Source: BOG-908 sp964242595 (GTDB lineage Bacteria; Pseudomonadota; Alphaproteobacteria; Acetobacterales; Acetobacteraceae). Taken from it: 37,817 nucleotides of DNA. Within the stretch, counting starts at the first letter, position 1. Each line of letters begins with the position of its first letter. Of this stretch, positions 1-8,445 are shown piece after piece. The stretch is taken from assembly GCA_964242595.1 (NCBI GenBank), contig CAXTBC010000042.1, positions 1 to 37,817 of the forward strand, in the 5' to 3' direction. Position numbers and translations under genes: made by a program. The notes below the pieces were generated by a model. The model worked only from the letters and a program-made list of their open reading frames with translations, searched no databases and was not told the origin of the DNA.

Positions 1-1539
1 GATGCCGCCGAGGGCGTGCTGCCGCAGACCAAGTTCGTGGTCGGCAAGGCGCTGCAGCGCGGCCTCAAGCCGATCGTGGTGGTCAACAAGATCGACCGGC
101 AGGACGCGCGCGCCGACGAGGTGCACACCGAGGTGTTCGACCTGTTCGCCGCCCTGGGTGCCACCGACGAGCAGCTCGACTTTCCCATGCTCTACGCCAG
201 CGGCCGCCAGGGCTGGGCGGATGCCGAGCTTGAGGGCCCGCGCAAGGACCTCTCGGCCCTGTTCAACCTGGTGCTCAGCCACGTGAAGGCGCCCACGCTG
301 GACGCCGAGGCGCCGTTCGCCATGGTGGCGTCCATCCTGGAATACGATTTGTTCCTGGGCCGCGTGCTGACCGGCCGCGTGGAACAGGGCCGCGCCAAGC
401 TGAACATGCAGGTGAAGGTGCTGCGCCAGGACGGCACCACTGTGGAGACCGGCCGGCTAACCAAGCTGCTTGGCTTCCGCGGCCTGGACCGCGTGACGGT
501 GGAGGAGGCAGAGGCCGGCGACATCGTCGCCGTGGCCGGCCTGACCGACGCCACGATCCCCGATTCCATCGGCGCCCCCGAGCTGACCGAGCCGCTGCAC
601 GCCATCCCGGTGGATCCGCCGACTCTGGCGATGACGTTCCGCGTCAACGACGGCCCGCTCGGCGGCAAGGAAGGCAAGAAGGTTACCAGCCGGCAGATAC
701 GCGACCGGCTGTACCGCGAGGCCGAGGGCAACGTCGCCATCAAGGTGAGCGACAGCAACGAGGCCGACGCCTTCGAGGTGGCCGGCCGCGGCGAGCTGCA
801 GCTCGGCGTGCTGATCGAGACGATGCGCCGCGAGGGCTTCGAGCTGTCCATCGGCCGGCCGCGCGTGCTGACCCAGGTCAATCCTGAGACCAAGGAGCGC
901 GAGGAGCCGTTCGAGGAGGTGCTCGTCGACGTCGACGAGCCTTACTCCGGCGCGGTGGTGGAGAAGCTCAGCCGGCGCAAGGGCCAGATGCAGGACATGC
1001 GTCCCTCAGGCGGCGGCAAGGTGCGGCTGACGTTCATCATGCCGAGCCGCGGCCTGATCGGCTACCACGGCGAGTTCCTGACCGACACGCGCGGCACCGG
1101 CATCATGAACCGCCTGTTCGCCGGCTACCGCCCCTGGGCCGGCACCATCGAGGGCCGCCGCAACGGCTCGCTGATCAGCAGCGAGGCCGGCCACGCCGTG
1201 CAGTACGCGCTGTGGTACCTGCAGGAGCGCGGCACGCTGTTCGTCAACCCCGGCGAGGCTGTCTACGTCGGCATGATCCTGGGCGAGCACTCGCGCGAGA
1301 GCGACCTGGACATCAACCCGATCAAGGAAAAGAAGCTCACCAACATACGTGCCGCCGGCAAGGACGAGGCGATGCTGCTGATCCCGCCGCGCCGCCTGAA
1401 CCTGGAACAGTCGATCGCCTACATCGAGGACGACGAGCTGGTGGAGGTGACACCCAGCGCAGTGCGCATCCGTAAGAAGTACCTGGATCCGAACGAGCGC
1501 AAGCGGAACGAGAAGAAGTCGGACTCGGCAGCGGCTTAG
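1..1539 (+). CDS. typA: Ribosome-associated GTPase TypA/BipA, 5'-truncated by the window edge
   Basis: TypA (BipA) is a translational GTPase related to EF-G and LepA that binds the ribosome and supports assembly and growth under stress. The frame is open from base 1, and 512 residues are present. The first residues (DAAEGVLPQTKFVVGKAL) follow the G3 switch region, and the G4 motif NKID lies near residue 30, so the P-loop and about 90 N-terminal residues lie outside the window. Domain II, the EF-G-like domains III/V (with a GRGELQLGVL segment) and the TypA-specific C-terminal domain (GTLFVNPGEAVYVGMI, then VRIRKKYLDPNERKR) follow in order. The stop TAG is at 1537-1539, and a two-armed repeat element begins within 10 bases of it. 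Assignment is very secure. The ATG at base 16 that opens an apparent ORF is internal to the real gene. Confidence 0.97.
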   Translation, partial: DAAEGVLPQTKFVVGKALQRGLKPIVVVNKIDRQDARADEVHTEVFDLFAALGATDEQLDFPMLYASGRQGWADAELEGPRKDLSALFNLVLSHVKAPTLDAEAPFAMVASILEYDLFLGRVLTGRVEQGRAKLNMQVKVLRQDGTTVETGRLTKLLGFRGLDRVTVEEAEAGDIVAVAGLTDATIPDSIGAPELTEPLHAIPVDPPTLAMTFRVNDGPLGGKEGKKVTSRQIRDRLYREAEGNVAIKVSDSNEADAFEVAGRGELQLGVLIETMRREGFELSIGRPRVLTQVNPETKEREEPFEEVLVDVDEPYSGAVVEKLSRRKGQMQDMRPSGGGKVRLTFIMPSRGLIGYHGEFLTDTRGTGIMNRLFAGYRPWAGTIEGRRNGSLISSEAGHAVQYALWYLQERGTLFVNPGEAVYVGMILGEHSRESDLDINPIKEKKLTNIRAAGKDEAMLLIPPRRLNLEQSIAYIEDDELVEVTPSAVRIRKKYLDPNERKRNEKKSDSAAA

Positions 1540-1546
1540 GGAGAGG

Positions 1547-1674
1547 AAGGCAAGCGCTTCTTTTTTGAAAAAAAGAAGCAAAAAACTTTTGTCTGTTTGG
1601 AGCGTGGCGCGGAGACCTCCGCGACCGCAGTTACGGGTTTTGCTCTTTTTCGAAAGAGAAGCCCTTTTCCTTGC
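1547..1674. repeat. Two-armed palindromic element, copy 1
   Basis: The left arm (1547-1597) holds a hairpin GCTTC-T6/A7-GAAGC followed by CAAAAAACTTTTG. The right arm (about 1636-1674) is an inverted, somewhat diverged copy. Between them is a separate perfect hairpin CGCGGAG-AC-CTCCGCG at 1608-1623. The element fills the gap between typA and the muramidase gene. By position it could end typA transcription or protect mRNA ends, but this is inference. Confidence 0.8.
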
Positions 1675-1712
1675 GTATTGTCTTTCCGACTTGGTTATCG
1701 TGCGGAGGACGC

Positions 1713-2648
1713 ATGTGGTCGGGAGGGAACGTGGAAGGCCTCAAGTTCGGATCGAGCGGACCGGATGTGCGGCGGGAGCAGCAGGCATTGAAGGCCGCAG
1801 GCTTCCATGTGGCTGCGGACGGCGCGTTCGGCAGGCGGACGGAGACGGCCGTGCGGGACTTCCAGCGCAAGCACGGCCTGCTGCCGGACGGCATCATCGG
1901 CGCACGCACGCAACGCCGGCTCGCCCAGGGCAATGCCGCACCACCGCAGCCGCAGGCGCCGCTGACCGACCTGCCGCAGCGTATCGGCCCCGCCATCGTG
2001 CCGCCGGCCACGAAGGCCTTGCACGTCCCAGCGAAGCCCGGCGCCAAGCAGCCAACCCGGCAATTGACGACCTCCGATAATGGACTGCTGTTCATCTTCG
2101 CCGAAGAAAGCGACAGGCACAGTGGCAACGTCAGTTGGCCACGCGGGATGAGCGGCGTGACGCTCGGCCCCGGTTACGACATGAAGGAGCGGAGTGCGAC
2201 GCAGATCGCCAGCGACATGCGCAGCGTGGGTCTGCCCGAGGCAGATGCACAGACGATGGGCACCGCTTCAGGAAAAAGCAACGTGGCCGGCAGCGCGCAA
2301 GCCTGGGTCAGCGAGCATCCCAACTGGCCCAACCTGAACAAGGCACAGCAATTGGGGCTGCTGAAGCTGATCGTGCCAAAATACGAGGCGATCGTACATC
2401 GCAACGTGCACTCCGATTTGTGGCAGTATCAGTTCGACGCCTTGGTTTCGGTGGCCTACAACCCGGCGCGTTCGATGGTCCCGTTGGCACGTCTGGTCGA
2501 TGCCGGCACGTTCGCCGAAGCGGCGACTGACATCCTCGGCCGCATCGGCACCAGTCCCGAGGTGGCGAAGGGCCTGAAGGCGAGGCGGGATAAGGAAGTG
2601 GCGCTTTTCCTCTACGGCGAGTACGGCGCGATCGGGACCATGGCATGA
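1713..2648 (+). CDS. Peptidoglycan-binding, pesticin-like muramidase
   Basis: Predicted peptidoglycan hydrolase of 311 aa. Residues about 9-70 form a PG_binding_1 repeat (GSSGPDVRREQQALKAAGF, then DGAFGRRTETAVRDFQ). A Pro/Ala-rich linker spans about 74-118. Residues about 122-305 resemble the pesticin/T4-type lysozyme fold, with FIFAEESD supplying the candidate catalytic Glu (131 or 132) and SGVTLGPGYDM supplying Thr150 and Asp156. This matches the Glu-Thr-Asp arrangement known for pesticin. The start at 1713 is chosen because GGAGG lies at 1704-1708; an upstream TTG at 1671 lies in the repeat element. No signal peptide is visible, so the enzyme would need lysis, a holin or a dedicated secretion route. 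Its stop overlaps the next gene by ATGA. A prophage endolysin is an alternative, but no phage genes adjoin it. Confidence 0.82.
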   Translation: MWSGGNVEGLKFGSSGPDVRREQQALKAAGFHVAADGAFGRRTETAVRDFQRKHGLLPDGIIGARTQRRLAQGNAAPPQPQAPLTDLPQRIGPAIVPPATKALHVPAKPGAKQPTRQLTTSDNGLLFIFAEESDRHSGNVSWPRGMSGVTLGPGYDMKERSATQIASDMRSVGLPEADAQTMGTASGKSNVAGSAQAWVSEHPNWPNLNKAQQLGLLKLIVPKYEAIVHRNVHSDLWQYQFDALVSVAYNPARSMVPLARLVDAGTFAEAATDILGRIGTSPEVAKGLKARRDKEVALFLYGEYGAIGTMA

Positions 2649-3496
2649 GCAATGCGGTGCCGACCGGCAGGCCGGGTAGCCGTTTGCTGGGGCCGCTCCT
2701 GGCACAGGTTATTTTTTTTGTGCTGACCGCGACCGTCTCGTGTCCGGCCGCCGCGGCGTTGCCGCTCGGCCAGTGGCGGATCGATACGGTGCACGTGGAT
2801 ACGCAACGCGTGTCGAGCATGGCCATTACGCCCAACGATCCGGCCCTGGTGGGCAGACGCCTGTCGTCAACTGCCGGCCGGCTTTCTTTGGCGGGCGAAG
2901 ACGGCGACAGGTGCGAGGCGCCATCCGCCACGGAACAGGCTTCCTCGCTTGCGCGCCTGATCGCGGACACGATGGACGCCAGACCGGACGGAGCGCCTGC
3001 CGCAACCCCGGCCGATTACGGGCTTGCGGCCCCCGACGGCGGAATCACGGTGTACTGGGTCGCCTGCCGGTCGGGGCATTTCGGACCGTCAGATTTCCAC
3101 GGCCATCCTGACGCCTGGTTGGTTCAGGCTGGCGGAGGATTACTGGTGGGCTGGTCGGACCACACGGTGCTGGCTGCGGTTCCGGTCAGTCAGTCTGTCG
3201 AAGGTGCCGCAGGCACCGGCCCGTCGTTTGACTGCGCGCGCGCGGGCACAGCCACGGAGCACGCGATCTGCCAGTCGCCCGATCTTTCCGCCGACGATCG
3301 CAGCGTGGCCGCCGCTTATGGCAGCGCGCAGTATTGGTGCGACAAGGACCCCGGCAAGCTGGCGCTTCTGGCCAAGGTGCAGAAGGCGTGGCGTGCACAA
3401 CGGGATGCCTGCGGCAGCGATGCGGCCTGCCTGGCCAAGAGCATGGCCGACCAGACGGCCAAGCTGGGCGAGCCATCCAGTTTCCTGGGCGACTAG
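2645..3496 (+). CDS. Exported protein with C-terminal LprI-type (DUF1311) lysozyme-inhibitor domain
   Basis: Predicted periplasmic protein of 283 aa, translationally coupled to the muramidase gene by a 4-base ATGA overlap. Residues about 13-38 are a signal-peptide-like hydrophobic stretch ending in AAAA. The middle (about 40-190) is not recognised. Residues about 195-276 match the LprI/DUF1311 pattern: FDCARAGTATEHAICQSPDLSADDR, a W-C pair, then AWRAQRDACGSDAACL, with Cys 197, 209, 232, 256 and 262 probably forming disulfides. LprI of Mycobacterium tuberculosis inhibits lysozyme. The neighbouring muramidase gene suggests this protein could shield the producer's own cell wall, as in an effector-immunity pair. 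That role is inferred; family membership of the C-terminus is fairly secure. Confidence 0.8.
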   Translation: MSNAVPTGRPGSRLLGPLLAQVIFFVLTATVSCPAAAALPLGQWRIDTVHVDTQRVSSMAITPNDPALVGRRLSSTAGRLSLAGEDGDRCEAPSATEQASSLARLIADTMDARPDGAPAATPADYGLAAPDGGITVYWVACRSGHFGPSDFHGHPDAWLVQAGGGLLVGWSDHTVLAAVPVSQSVEGAAGTGPSFDCARAGTATEHAICQSPDLSADDRSVAAAYGSAQYWCDKDPGKLALLAKVQKAWRAQRDACGSDAACLAKSMADQTAKLGEPSSFLGD

Positions 3497-3575
3497 GTCC
3501 ATCAGGTTGTCTCAGGCAGAAAGTCTGGGGCAGGATCCCAAGCTTACCAGCCCGCGTTGAGACCGACCGGTGCGA

Positions 3576-3732
3576 AGGAAGCCAGGCCTTCTTTTTTGAA
3601 AAAAAGAAGCAAAAAACTTCTGTCACTGCGCTGTATCAGCGACCTCGAATCGTCCTGCGGCACCCAGCTGTTTCAAATGCGGGAAGCAAAAGTTTTTTGG
3701 TCCTTTTTTTCAAAAAAGGACTGCTTCCTTCG
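3576..3732. repeat. Two-armed palindromic element, copy 2
   Basis: The left arm (3576-3631) has a CTTC/GAAG hairpin. The right arm (3684-3732) has a GTCC/GGAC hairpin, a double compensatory change relative to other copies. It fills the gap between the LprI-domain gene and the convergent 3' end of nadC, so it may act as a bidirectional terminator (inference). Confidence 0.85.
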
Positions 3733-3759
3733 ATGCGTCATCGGAACGCAGGTTAGTCC

Positions 3760-4617
3760 TCAGATATCCAACCCGATGTCCAACACCCGCGCACTATGTG
3801 TCAGCCAACCCGCCGACAACAGATCCACCCCCGTCTCGGCCACCGCCGGCGCGCGCTCCAGGTCGATCCCGCCGGACGCCTCGGTGATCGCACGACCCGA
3901 AACCATCCGGACCGCCTCGCGCAGCTGGTCGGGCGTCATGTTGTCCAGCAGCACGGCGTCCGCCCCGATCTCCAGCACCTCGGCGAGTTGCGCCAGCGTG
4001 TCCACCTCGATCTCGATCTTCACCAGGTGGCCGGCATAGGCGCGGGCGCGCGACAAAGCGGGGGCGATGCCGCCGGCGATGGCGATGTGGTTGTCCTTGA
4101 TGAGGATGGCATCGTCCAGGCCGAAGCGGTGGTTCCTGCCGCCGCCGCAACGGACGGCGTATTTTTCCACCGCGCGAAGGTTGGGCGTGGTCTTGCGGGT
4201 GCAGGTGATGCGCGCGCTTGTGTGGGCGATGGCGGCGGCCACCTGCGCGGTGGCGGTCGCGATGCCGCTCAGGTGGCCCATGAAATTCAGCGCCACACGC
4301 TCACCGGTCAGGATGCCGCGCGCCGGGCCGTCCAGGCGGGCGATCACGTCGCCGGGCTGCAGGGCGTCGCCGTCCTGGCGCTCGGGCGTCAGCGTCACGT
4401 CCGGATCGACCAGGTGGAAGGCGAGCGCGGCCAGGTCCAGCCCGGCCACCACGCCGGGCTGGCGGGCGACGAAGGCGGCGGCGGCGCAGGTGTGCGGCGG
4501 CACCAGCGCGTCGGTGGTGATGTCGCCGGCGCGGCCCAGATCCTCCAGCAGCGCCGCGCGCACCAGCGGCTCCAGCAGCACGCGCGGCAGGGGCGCCAGG
4601 AGGGGCCGGGGCGTCAC
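3760..4617 (-). CDS. nadC: Nicotinate-nucleotide pyrophosphorylase (carboxylating), NadC
   Basis: Last step of quinolinate use: quinolinate plus PRPP gives nicotinate mononucleotide, CO2 and PPi, in the cytoplasm. At 285 aa it has the usual family length. Visible hallmarks are the N-terminal EDLGRAGDITT, GERVALNFMGHLSGIAT, the active-site CTRKTTPNLRAVEKYAV segment, GGGRNHRFGL and LIKDNHI, and a C-terminal GADAVLLDNM barrel strand followed by EASGGI. The ATG overlaps the nadB stop by ATGA, so nadB and nadC are translationally coupled in the order nadA-nadB-nadC. Assignment is secure. Confidence 0.97.
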   Translation of the reverse strand: MTPRPLLAPLPRVLLEPLVRAALLEDLGRAGDITTDALVPPHTCAAAAFVARQPGVVAGLDLAALAFHLVDPDVTLTPERQDGDALQPGDVIARLDGPARGILTGERVALNFMGHLSGIATATAQVAAAIAHTSARITCTRKTTPNLRAVEKYAVRCGGGRNHRFGLDDAILIKDNHIAIAGGIAPALSRARAYAGHLVKIEIEVDTLAQLAEVLEIGADAVLLDNMTPDQLREAVRMVSGRAITEASGGIDLERAPAVAETGVDLLSAGWLTHSARVLDIGLDI

Positions 4618-6203
4618 GGCGTGTGGCGGGCCAGGGCCGGGCGGGGCACGCTGCGAGCGTAGGCCCGCGCCTCGTCCAGCGTCAGCGTGCTGCGCGATGC
4701 GACGGCCAGGGTGGCGGGGAAGTCGGTGCGGGTGTGGCCGCCGCGGCTCTCCTGCCGCCGCTGCATGGCCACCGTCATCATCAGGCCCAGGGCCGCCGGG
4801 TCCGCGTGCGCCGGCATCGCGGCCAGTTGGGCGATGGCGCTGGCCAGGCCGTCATGGTCGCGCAGCACGCCGGCGTGGCGGGAGAGGATGGCGCGCACGG
4901 GCGCGGGGTCGGCGGGTGCGCGGTCGTTGACGGGCGCGATCGGCGCCGCACGGCCGGACGGGGTGGCGGCCACGCTGGCCGCCGTGATGCGGCCGGTGAC
5001 GGCGGCCTCCAGTAGCGAGTTGCTGGCCAGGCGGTTGGCGCCGTGCAGGCCGGTGCAGGCCGCCTCGCCCGCGGCCCACAGGCCGGGAAGCGTGCTGCGG
5101 CACGCCGCGTCCACCGCGATGCCGCCCATGTGGTAGTGCGCCGCCGGGCGGATCGGGATGGGCATGGTGGTCGGATCGATCCCGGCCGCCAGGCACGCGG
5201 CGTTGATGCCGGGGAAGCGCGTGGCGAAGCGGGCGCCCAGGCAGTCACGCGCGTCGAGGAACACGCGGTGGCCCTGGCCCATGCGTGCCCAGACGGCGCG
5301 GCTGACGATGTCGCGAGGCTCCAGCTCGGCGCGCGGCCACTGCGCCTGGCCGGCCATGAAGCGGTAGCCGGTCTCGTCGATCAGGGTGGCGCCCTCGCCG
5401 CGCACCGCCTCGCTGACCAGCGGCATCGGGGCGTGAACGTCTTGCCGGTCCCCGGCTGAAGTGTCTTGCCGGTCCCCGGCGGGACCAACATCCAGCGCCG
5501 TGGGGTGGAACTGCACGAACTCCAGGTCGGCCAGGGCCGCGCCGGCGCGTGCCGCCAGCATCAGCCCGCCGCCCAGCGCGCCGGCTGGGTTGGTGCTGTG
5601 CTGGTAGAGGCCGCCCAGCCCGCCGGTGGCAATCACCACGCGGCTGCTGCGCAGCACGCGCGCGCTGCCCGCGCCGGCCGCCTGCGCCAGCACGCCGGCC
5701 ACCGCGCCATCGCGCATGATCAGGCGGGTGGCGCGCACGCCCTCCCACACGGTGACCGACGGCGTGCGGCGCACCGCGGCGATCACCGCACGCAGGATTT
5801 CCCGCCCGCTGGCATCGCCCGCGGCGTGGAGGATGCGGTTGCGGCTGTGGCCGGCTTCCAGGCCGAGGCCGATGCGGCCCTGCGCGTCGCGGTCGAACCG
5901 GGCGCCGAGCGCCGCCAACTCGTCCACCAGGGCGGGGCCGGCTTGGACGATGCGGCGCGCCACGTCCGGGTCGCACAGGCCGGCGCCGGCGGCCAGCGTG
6001 TCGGTCAAATGCAGTTCGGTCGAGTCGTCGGCGCCGATGGCGGCGGACAGCCCCCCCTGGGCCCAGCCGCTGGCCGCCTGCTCGCCTAGCGGTGCGGCCG
6101 AGAGCACCAGTACCGGCTCGGGGGCCAGGTGCAGGGCTGCCATCAGGCCGGCCAGGCCGGCGCCTATGATGATCGGGCAGCCGTCGGCGGAAGGGGTGTT
6201 CAT
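4614..6203 (-). CDS. nadB: L-aspartate oxidase, NadB
   Basis: Oxidises L-aspartate to iminoaspartate, the first step of de novo NAD synthesis, using FAD. It is 529 aa. The N-terminus carries the dinucleotide-binding GAGLAGLMAALHL. QAASGWAQGGLSAA is the FAD/substrate loop of the succinate-dehydrogenase-like flavoproteins. FVQFHPTAL and HYHMGGIAVD are active-site segments, and AGEAACTGLHGANRLASNSLLEA is the standard C-terminal FAD motif. Between FVQFHPTALDVG and PLVSEAVRGEGATL the protein carries a short insertion with AGDRQD twice, from a 24-bp tandem duplication (5439-5486). A palindromic element separates its start from nadA, yet regulation with nadA is expected. Secure assignment. Confidence 0.97.
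   Translation of the reverse strand: MNTPSADGCPIIIGAGLAGLMAALHLAPEPVLVLSAAPLGEQAASGWAQGGLSAAIGADDSTELHLTDTLAAGAGLCDPDVARRIVQAGPALVDELAALGARFDRDAQGRIGLGLEAGHSRNRILHAAGDASGREILRAVIAAVRRTPSVTVWEGVRATRLIMRDGAVAGVLAQAAGAGSARVLRSSRVVIATGGLGGLYQHSTNPAGALGGGLMLAARAGAALADLEFVQFHPTALDVGPAGDRQDTSAGDRQDVHAPMPLVSEAVRGEGATLIDETGYRFMAGQAQWPRAELEPRDIVSRAVWARMGQGHRVFLDARDCLGARFATRFPGINAACLAAGIDPTTMPIPIRPAAHYHMGGIAVDAACRSTLPGLWAAGEAACTGLHGANRLASNSLLEAAVTGRITAASVAATPSGRAAPIAPVNDRAPADPAPVRAILSRHAGVLRDHDGLASAIAQLAAMPAHADPAALGLMMTVAMQRRQESRGGHTRTDFPATLAVASRSTLTLDEARAYARSVPRPALARHTP
5439..5486. repeat. 24-bp tandem duplication inside nadB
   Basis: GTCTTGCCGGTCCCCGGC occurs at 5439-5456 and again at 5463-5480, a period of 24 bp (8 codons). 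It keeps the nadB frame and encodes a repeated AGDRQD at a surface-loop position just after the FHPTAL active-site strand. Confidence 0.85.
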
Positions 6204-6225
6204 GGGTGGCGTCCTTGGAAAGAAG

Positions 6226-6378
6226 GCAGGAAGCGAAGGCCTTCTTTTTCGAGAAAAAGAAGCAAAAAGCTTTTATCTGTGCTGTCGCGGACGGCTGAAA
6301 CAACGCGCTTCAACAGGGCGCACCCGTCGGAAGCAAAAGTTTTTGGTTCCTTTTTCAAAAAAGAACCGCTTGCCTTGC
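6226..6378. repeat. Two-armed palindromic element, copy 3 (inside the nad operon)
   Basis: The left arm has a CTTC/GAAG hairpin (about 6237-6264). The right arm has a GGTTC/GAACC hairpin (about 6344-6368). It occupies most of the 190-base gap between nadA and nadB, which are otherwise expected to be co-transcribed, so it may attenuate or process the message. Confidence 0.85.
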
Positions 6379-6393
6379 GCCTGACACGCCGCG

Positions 6394-7356
<963 letters not shown>

Positions 7357-7385
7357 GACGGACGCTCCTTGGGGCCGGCTTATAC

Positions 7386-7416
7386 ATTATGCTCTTCAGG
7401 AGCATTTCTCAGTCAA
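7386..7416 (-). promoter_or_regulatory. Candidate nadABC promoter (proximal)
   Basis: Read on the minus strand: TTGACT (7416-7411), 19 bases, CATAAT (7391-7386). The start point would fall about 23 bases before the nadA start codon. The spacer is longer than the ideal 17, and the proximal operator palindrome occupies the spacer and part of the -10. A weaker distal candidate, TTGACA (7480-7475) with CATAAC (7454-7449), lies around the distal operator. Confidence 0.45.
7389..7405. promoter_or_regulatory. Proximal NadQ-type operator palindrome
   Basis: ATGCT-N7-AGCAT (here ATGCTC-TTCAG-GAGCAT) is a 17-bp inverted repeat 33 bases before nadA. The second site 63 bp away has exactly the same geometry. 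The adjacent regulator gene and known control of nadABC by Nudix-type regulators in alphaproteobacteria make this the likely binding site (inference). Confidence 0.65.
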
Positions 7417-7448
7417 AAGAGAAAAGGCTTTCCTGCCCTCGTCTACCT

Positions 7449-7471
7449 GTTATGCTGGGCATGAGCATAAC
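7449..7471. promoter_or_regulatory. Distal NadQ-type operator palindrome
   Basis: GTTATGCT-N7-AGCATAAC is an inverted repeat with 8-bp perfect arms. It shares the core ATGCT-N7-AGCAT with the proximal site. The centres (7460 and 7397) are 63 bp apart, about six helical turns, so two dimers could bind the same DNA face. Confidence 0.7.
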
Positions 7472-7505
7472 GCGTGTCAAGCCGGATCTCGCGGGTGGTT
7501 ACGGC

Positions 7506-8435
7506 CTAGCTCCGCAGAAGCGGCAGCTTGGTGCCGGCGATCGCCCTTTCGGCCTGCACGTCGCCGCTGAAGCGGAACAGCTTGGCCGGTCGGCCGCCGG
7601 TGTCCAGCGCCATGGCGCCGGTCTCCTCCACCAGGTCCTGGGCGTCGATCAGGCGGCGGAAGTTCTGCTTGTGCAGGCGGCGGCCGGCCAGTGCCTCCAC
7701 CGTTCGCTGCAGCTGCAGCAGCGTGAAGCTGTCCGGCATCAGCTCGAAGAATACCGGACGGTATTTGATCTTGGTGCGCAGCCTGGCGATGCCGGTGGCC
7801 AGGATGCGGCGGTGGTCCAGCGCCATGGCGTCTCCGGGGATCAGGGCACAGGCGGCCGGCTGGGCCTCCCGCCGGGCGCGTTCGGGCACCAGGCCCGCCT
7901 CGAACAGCAGCTCGTAGCGTTGCAGCACGAGTTCCTCGTTCCAGGCGCGGCCGTCCTGGGCGAAGGTGATAGCGGCGCGCTGGCGCCGAGCCGGCGTGTC
8001 CGCCCAGCCGCGCAGGGCGTCGTTGATGTAATCCAGCATCGGCGGGGCGCCGTCGCGGTGGTCCTCCCAGGGGAAATAGCGGTACCAGCTCTGCCAGCCG
8101 GCGTCCTGGCCGCTCACCGGCGCCTCGCGCGTCAGCCCCAGGTAGCTGACAGACATCACCCGCCCGGCTCCCGCGCCGCCACCTGCTGCGCCCCCACCTG
8201 CTCCACCACGGTCGCTGTCGGCGAAGGTGTAGAGCTGCTCGACGTAGCCCAACGGCTGGTGGGTCTGGCGTTCTACCCAGCTGCGCAGGCCGGCCTGCAG
8301 CGAGCGGTGGCCGCTCTCGAACGTGCCGGACGGCAGCGTGGTGCCGCGCACGATGGTCAGGATGCGCGGGTCCGCCCCGGACACCGCCACCACCACGGCG
8401 ATCAGGTCGGTGCCGAGCTGGTCACCGGCTTTCAT
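7506..8435 (-). CDS. nadQ: Nudix-related NAD biosynthesis transcriptional regulator (NadQ type)
   Basis: Predicted cytoplasmic repressor of nadABC, 309 aa. The N-terminal half resembles a Nudix fold (LIAVVVAVSGADPRILTI, LPSGTFESGHRSLQAGLRSWVE, YVEQLYTFADS), but the canonical Nudix catalytic box is absent, consistent with a ligand sensor rather than a hydrolase. The C-terminal third (about 210-290) has the winged-helix pattern FFELMPDSFTLLQLQRTVE, then HKQNFRRLI and ETG. This architecture is known for NrtR and for the alphaproteobacterial NadQ/COG4111 group. The gene lies directly upstream of nadA on the same strand, with two palindromes between them. Its ATG follows the smr stop by 10 bases. 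NadQ versus NrtR naming is inferred from context. Confidence 0.78.
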   Translation of the reverse strand: MKAGDQLGTDLIAVVVAVSGADPRILTIVRGTTLPSGTFESGHRSLQAGLRSWVERQTHQPLGYVEQLYTFADSDRGGAGGGAAGGGAGAGRVMSVSYLGLTREAPVSGQDAGWQSWYRYFPWEDHRDGAPPMLDYINDALRGWADTPARRQRAAITFAQDGRAWNEELVLQRYELLFEAGLVPERARREAQPAACALIPGDAMALDHRRILATGIARLRTKIKYRPVFFELMPDSFTLLQLQRTVEALAGRRLHKQNFRRLIDAQDLVEETGAMALDTGGRPAKLFRFSGDVQAERAIAGTKLPLLRS

Positions 8436-8445
8436 CGAGACGCGC

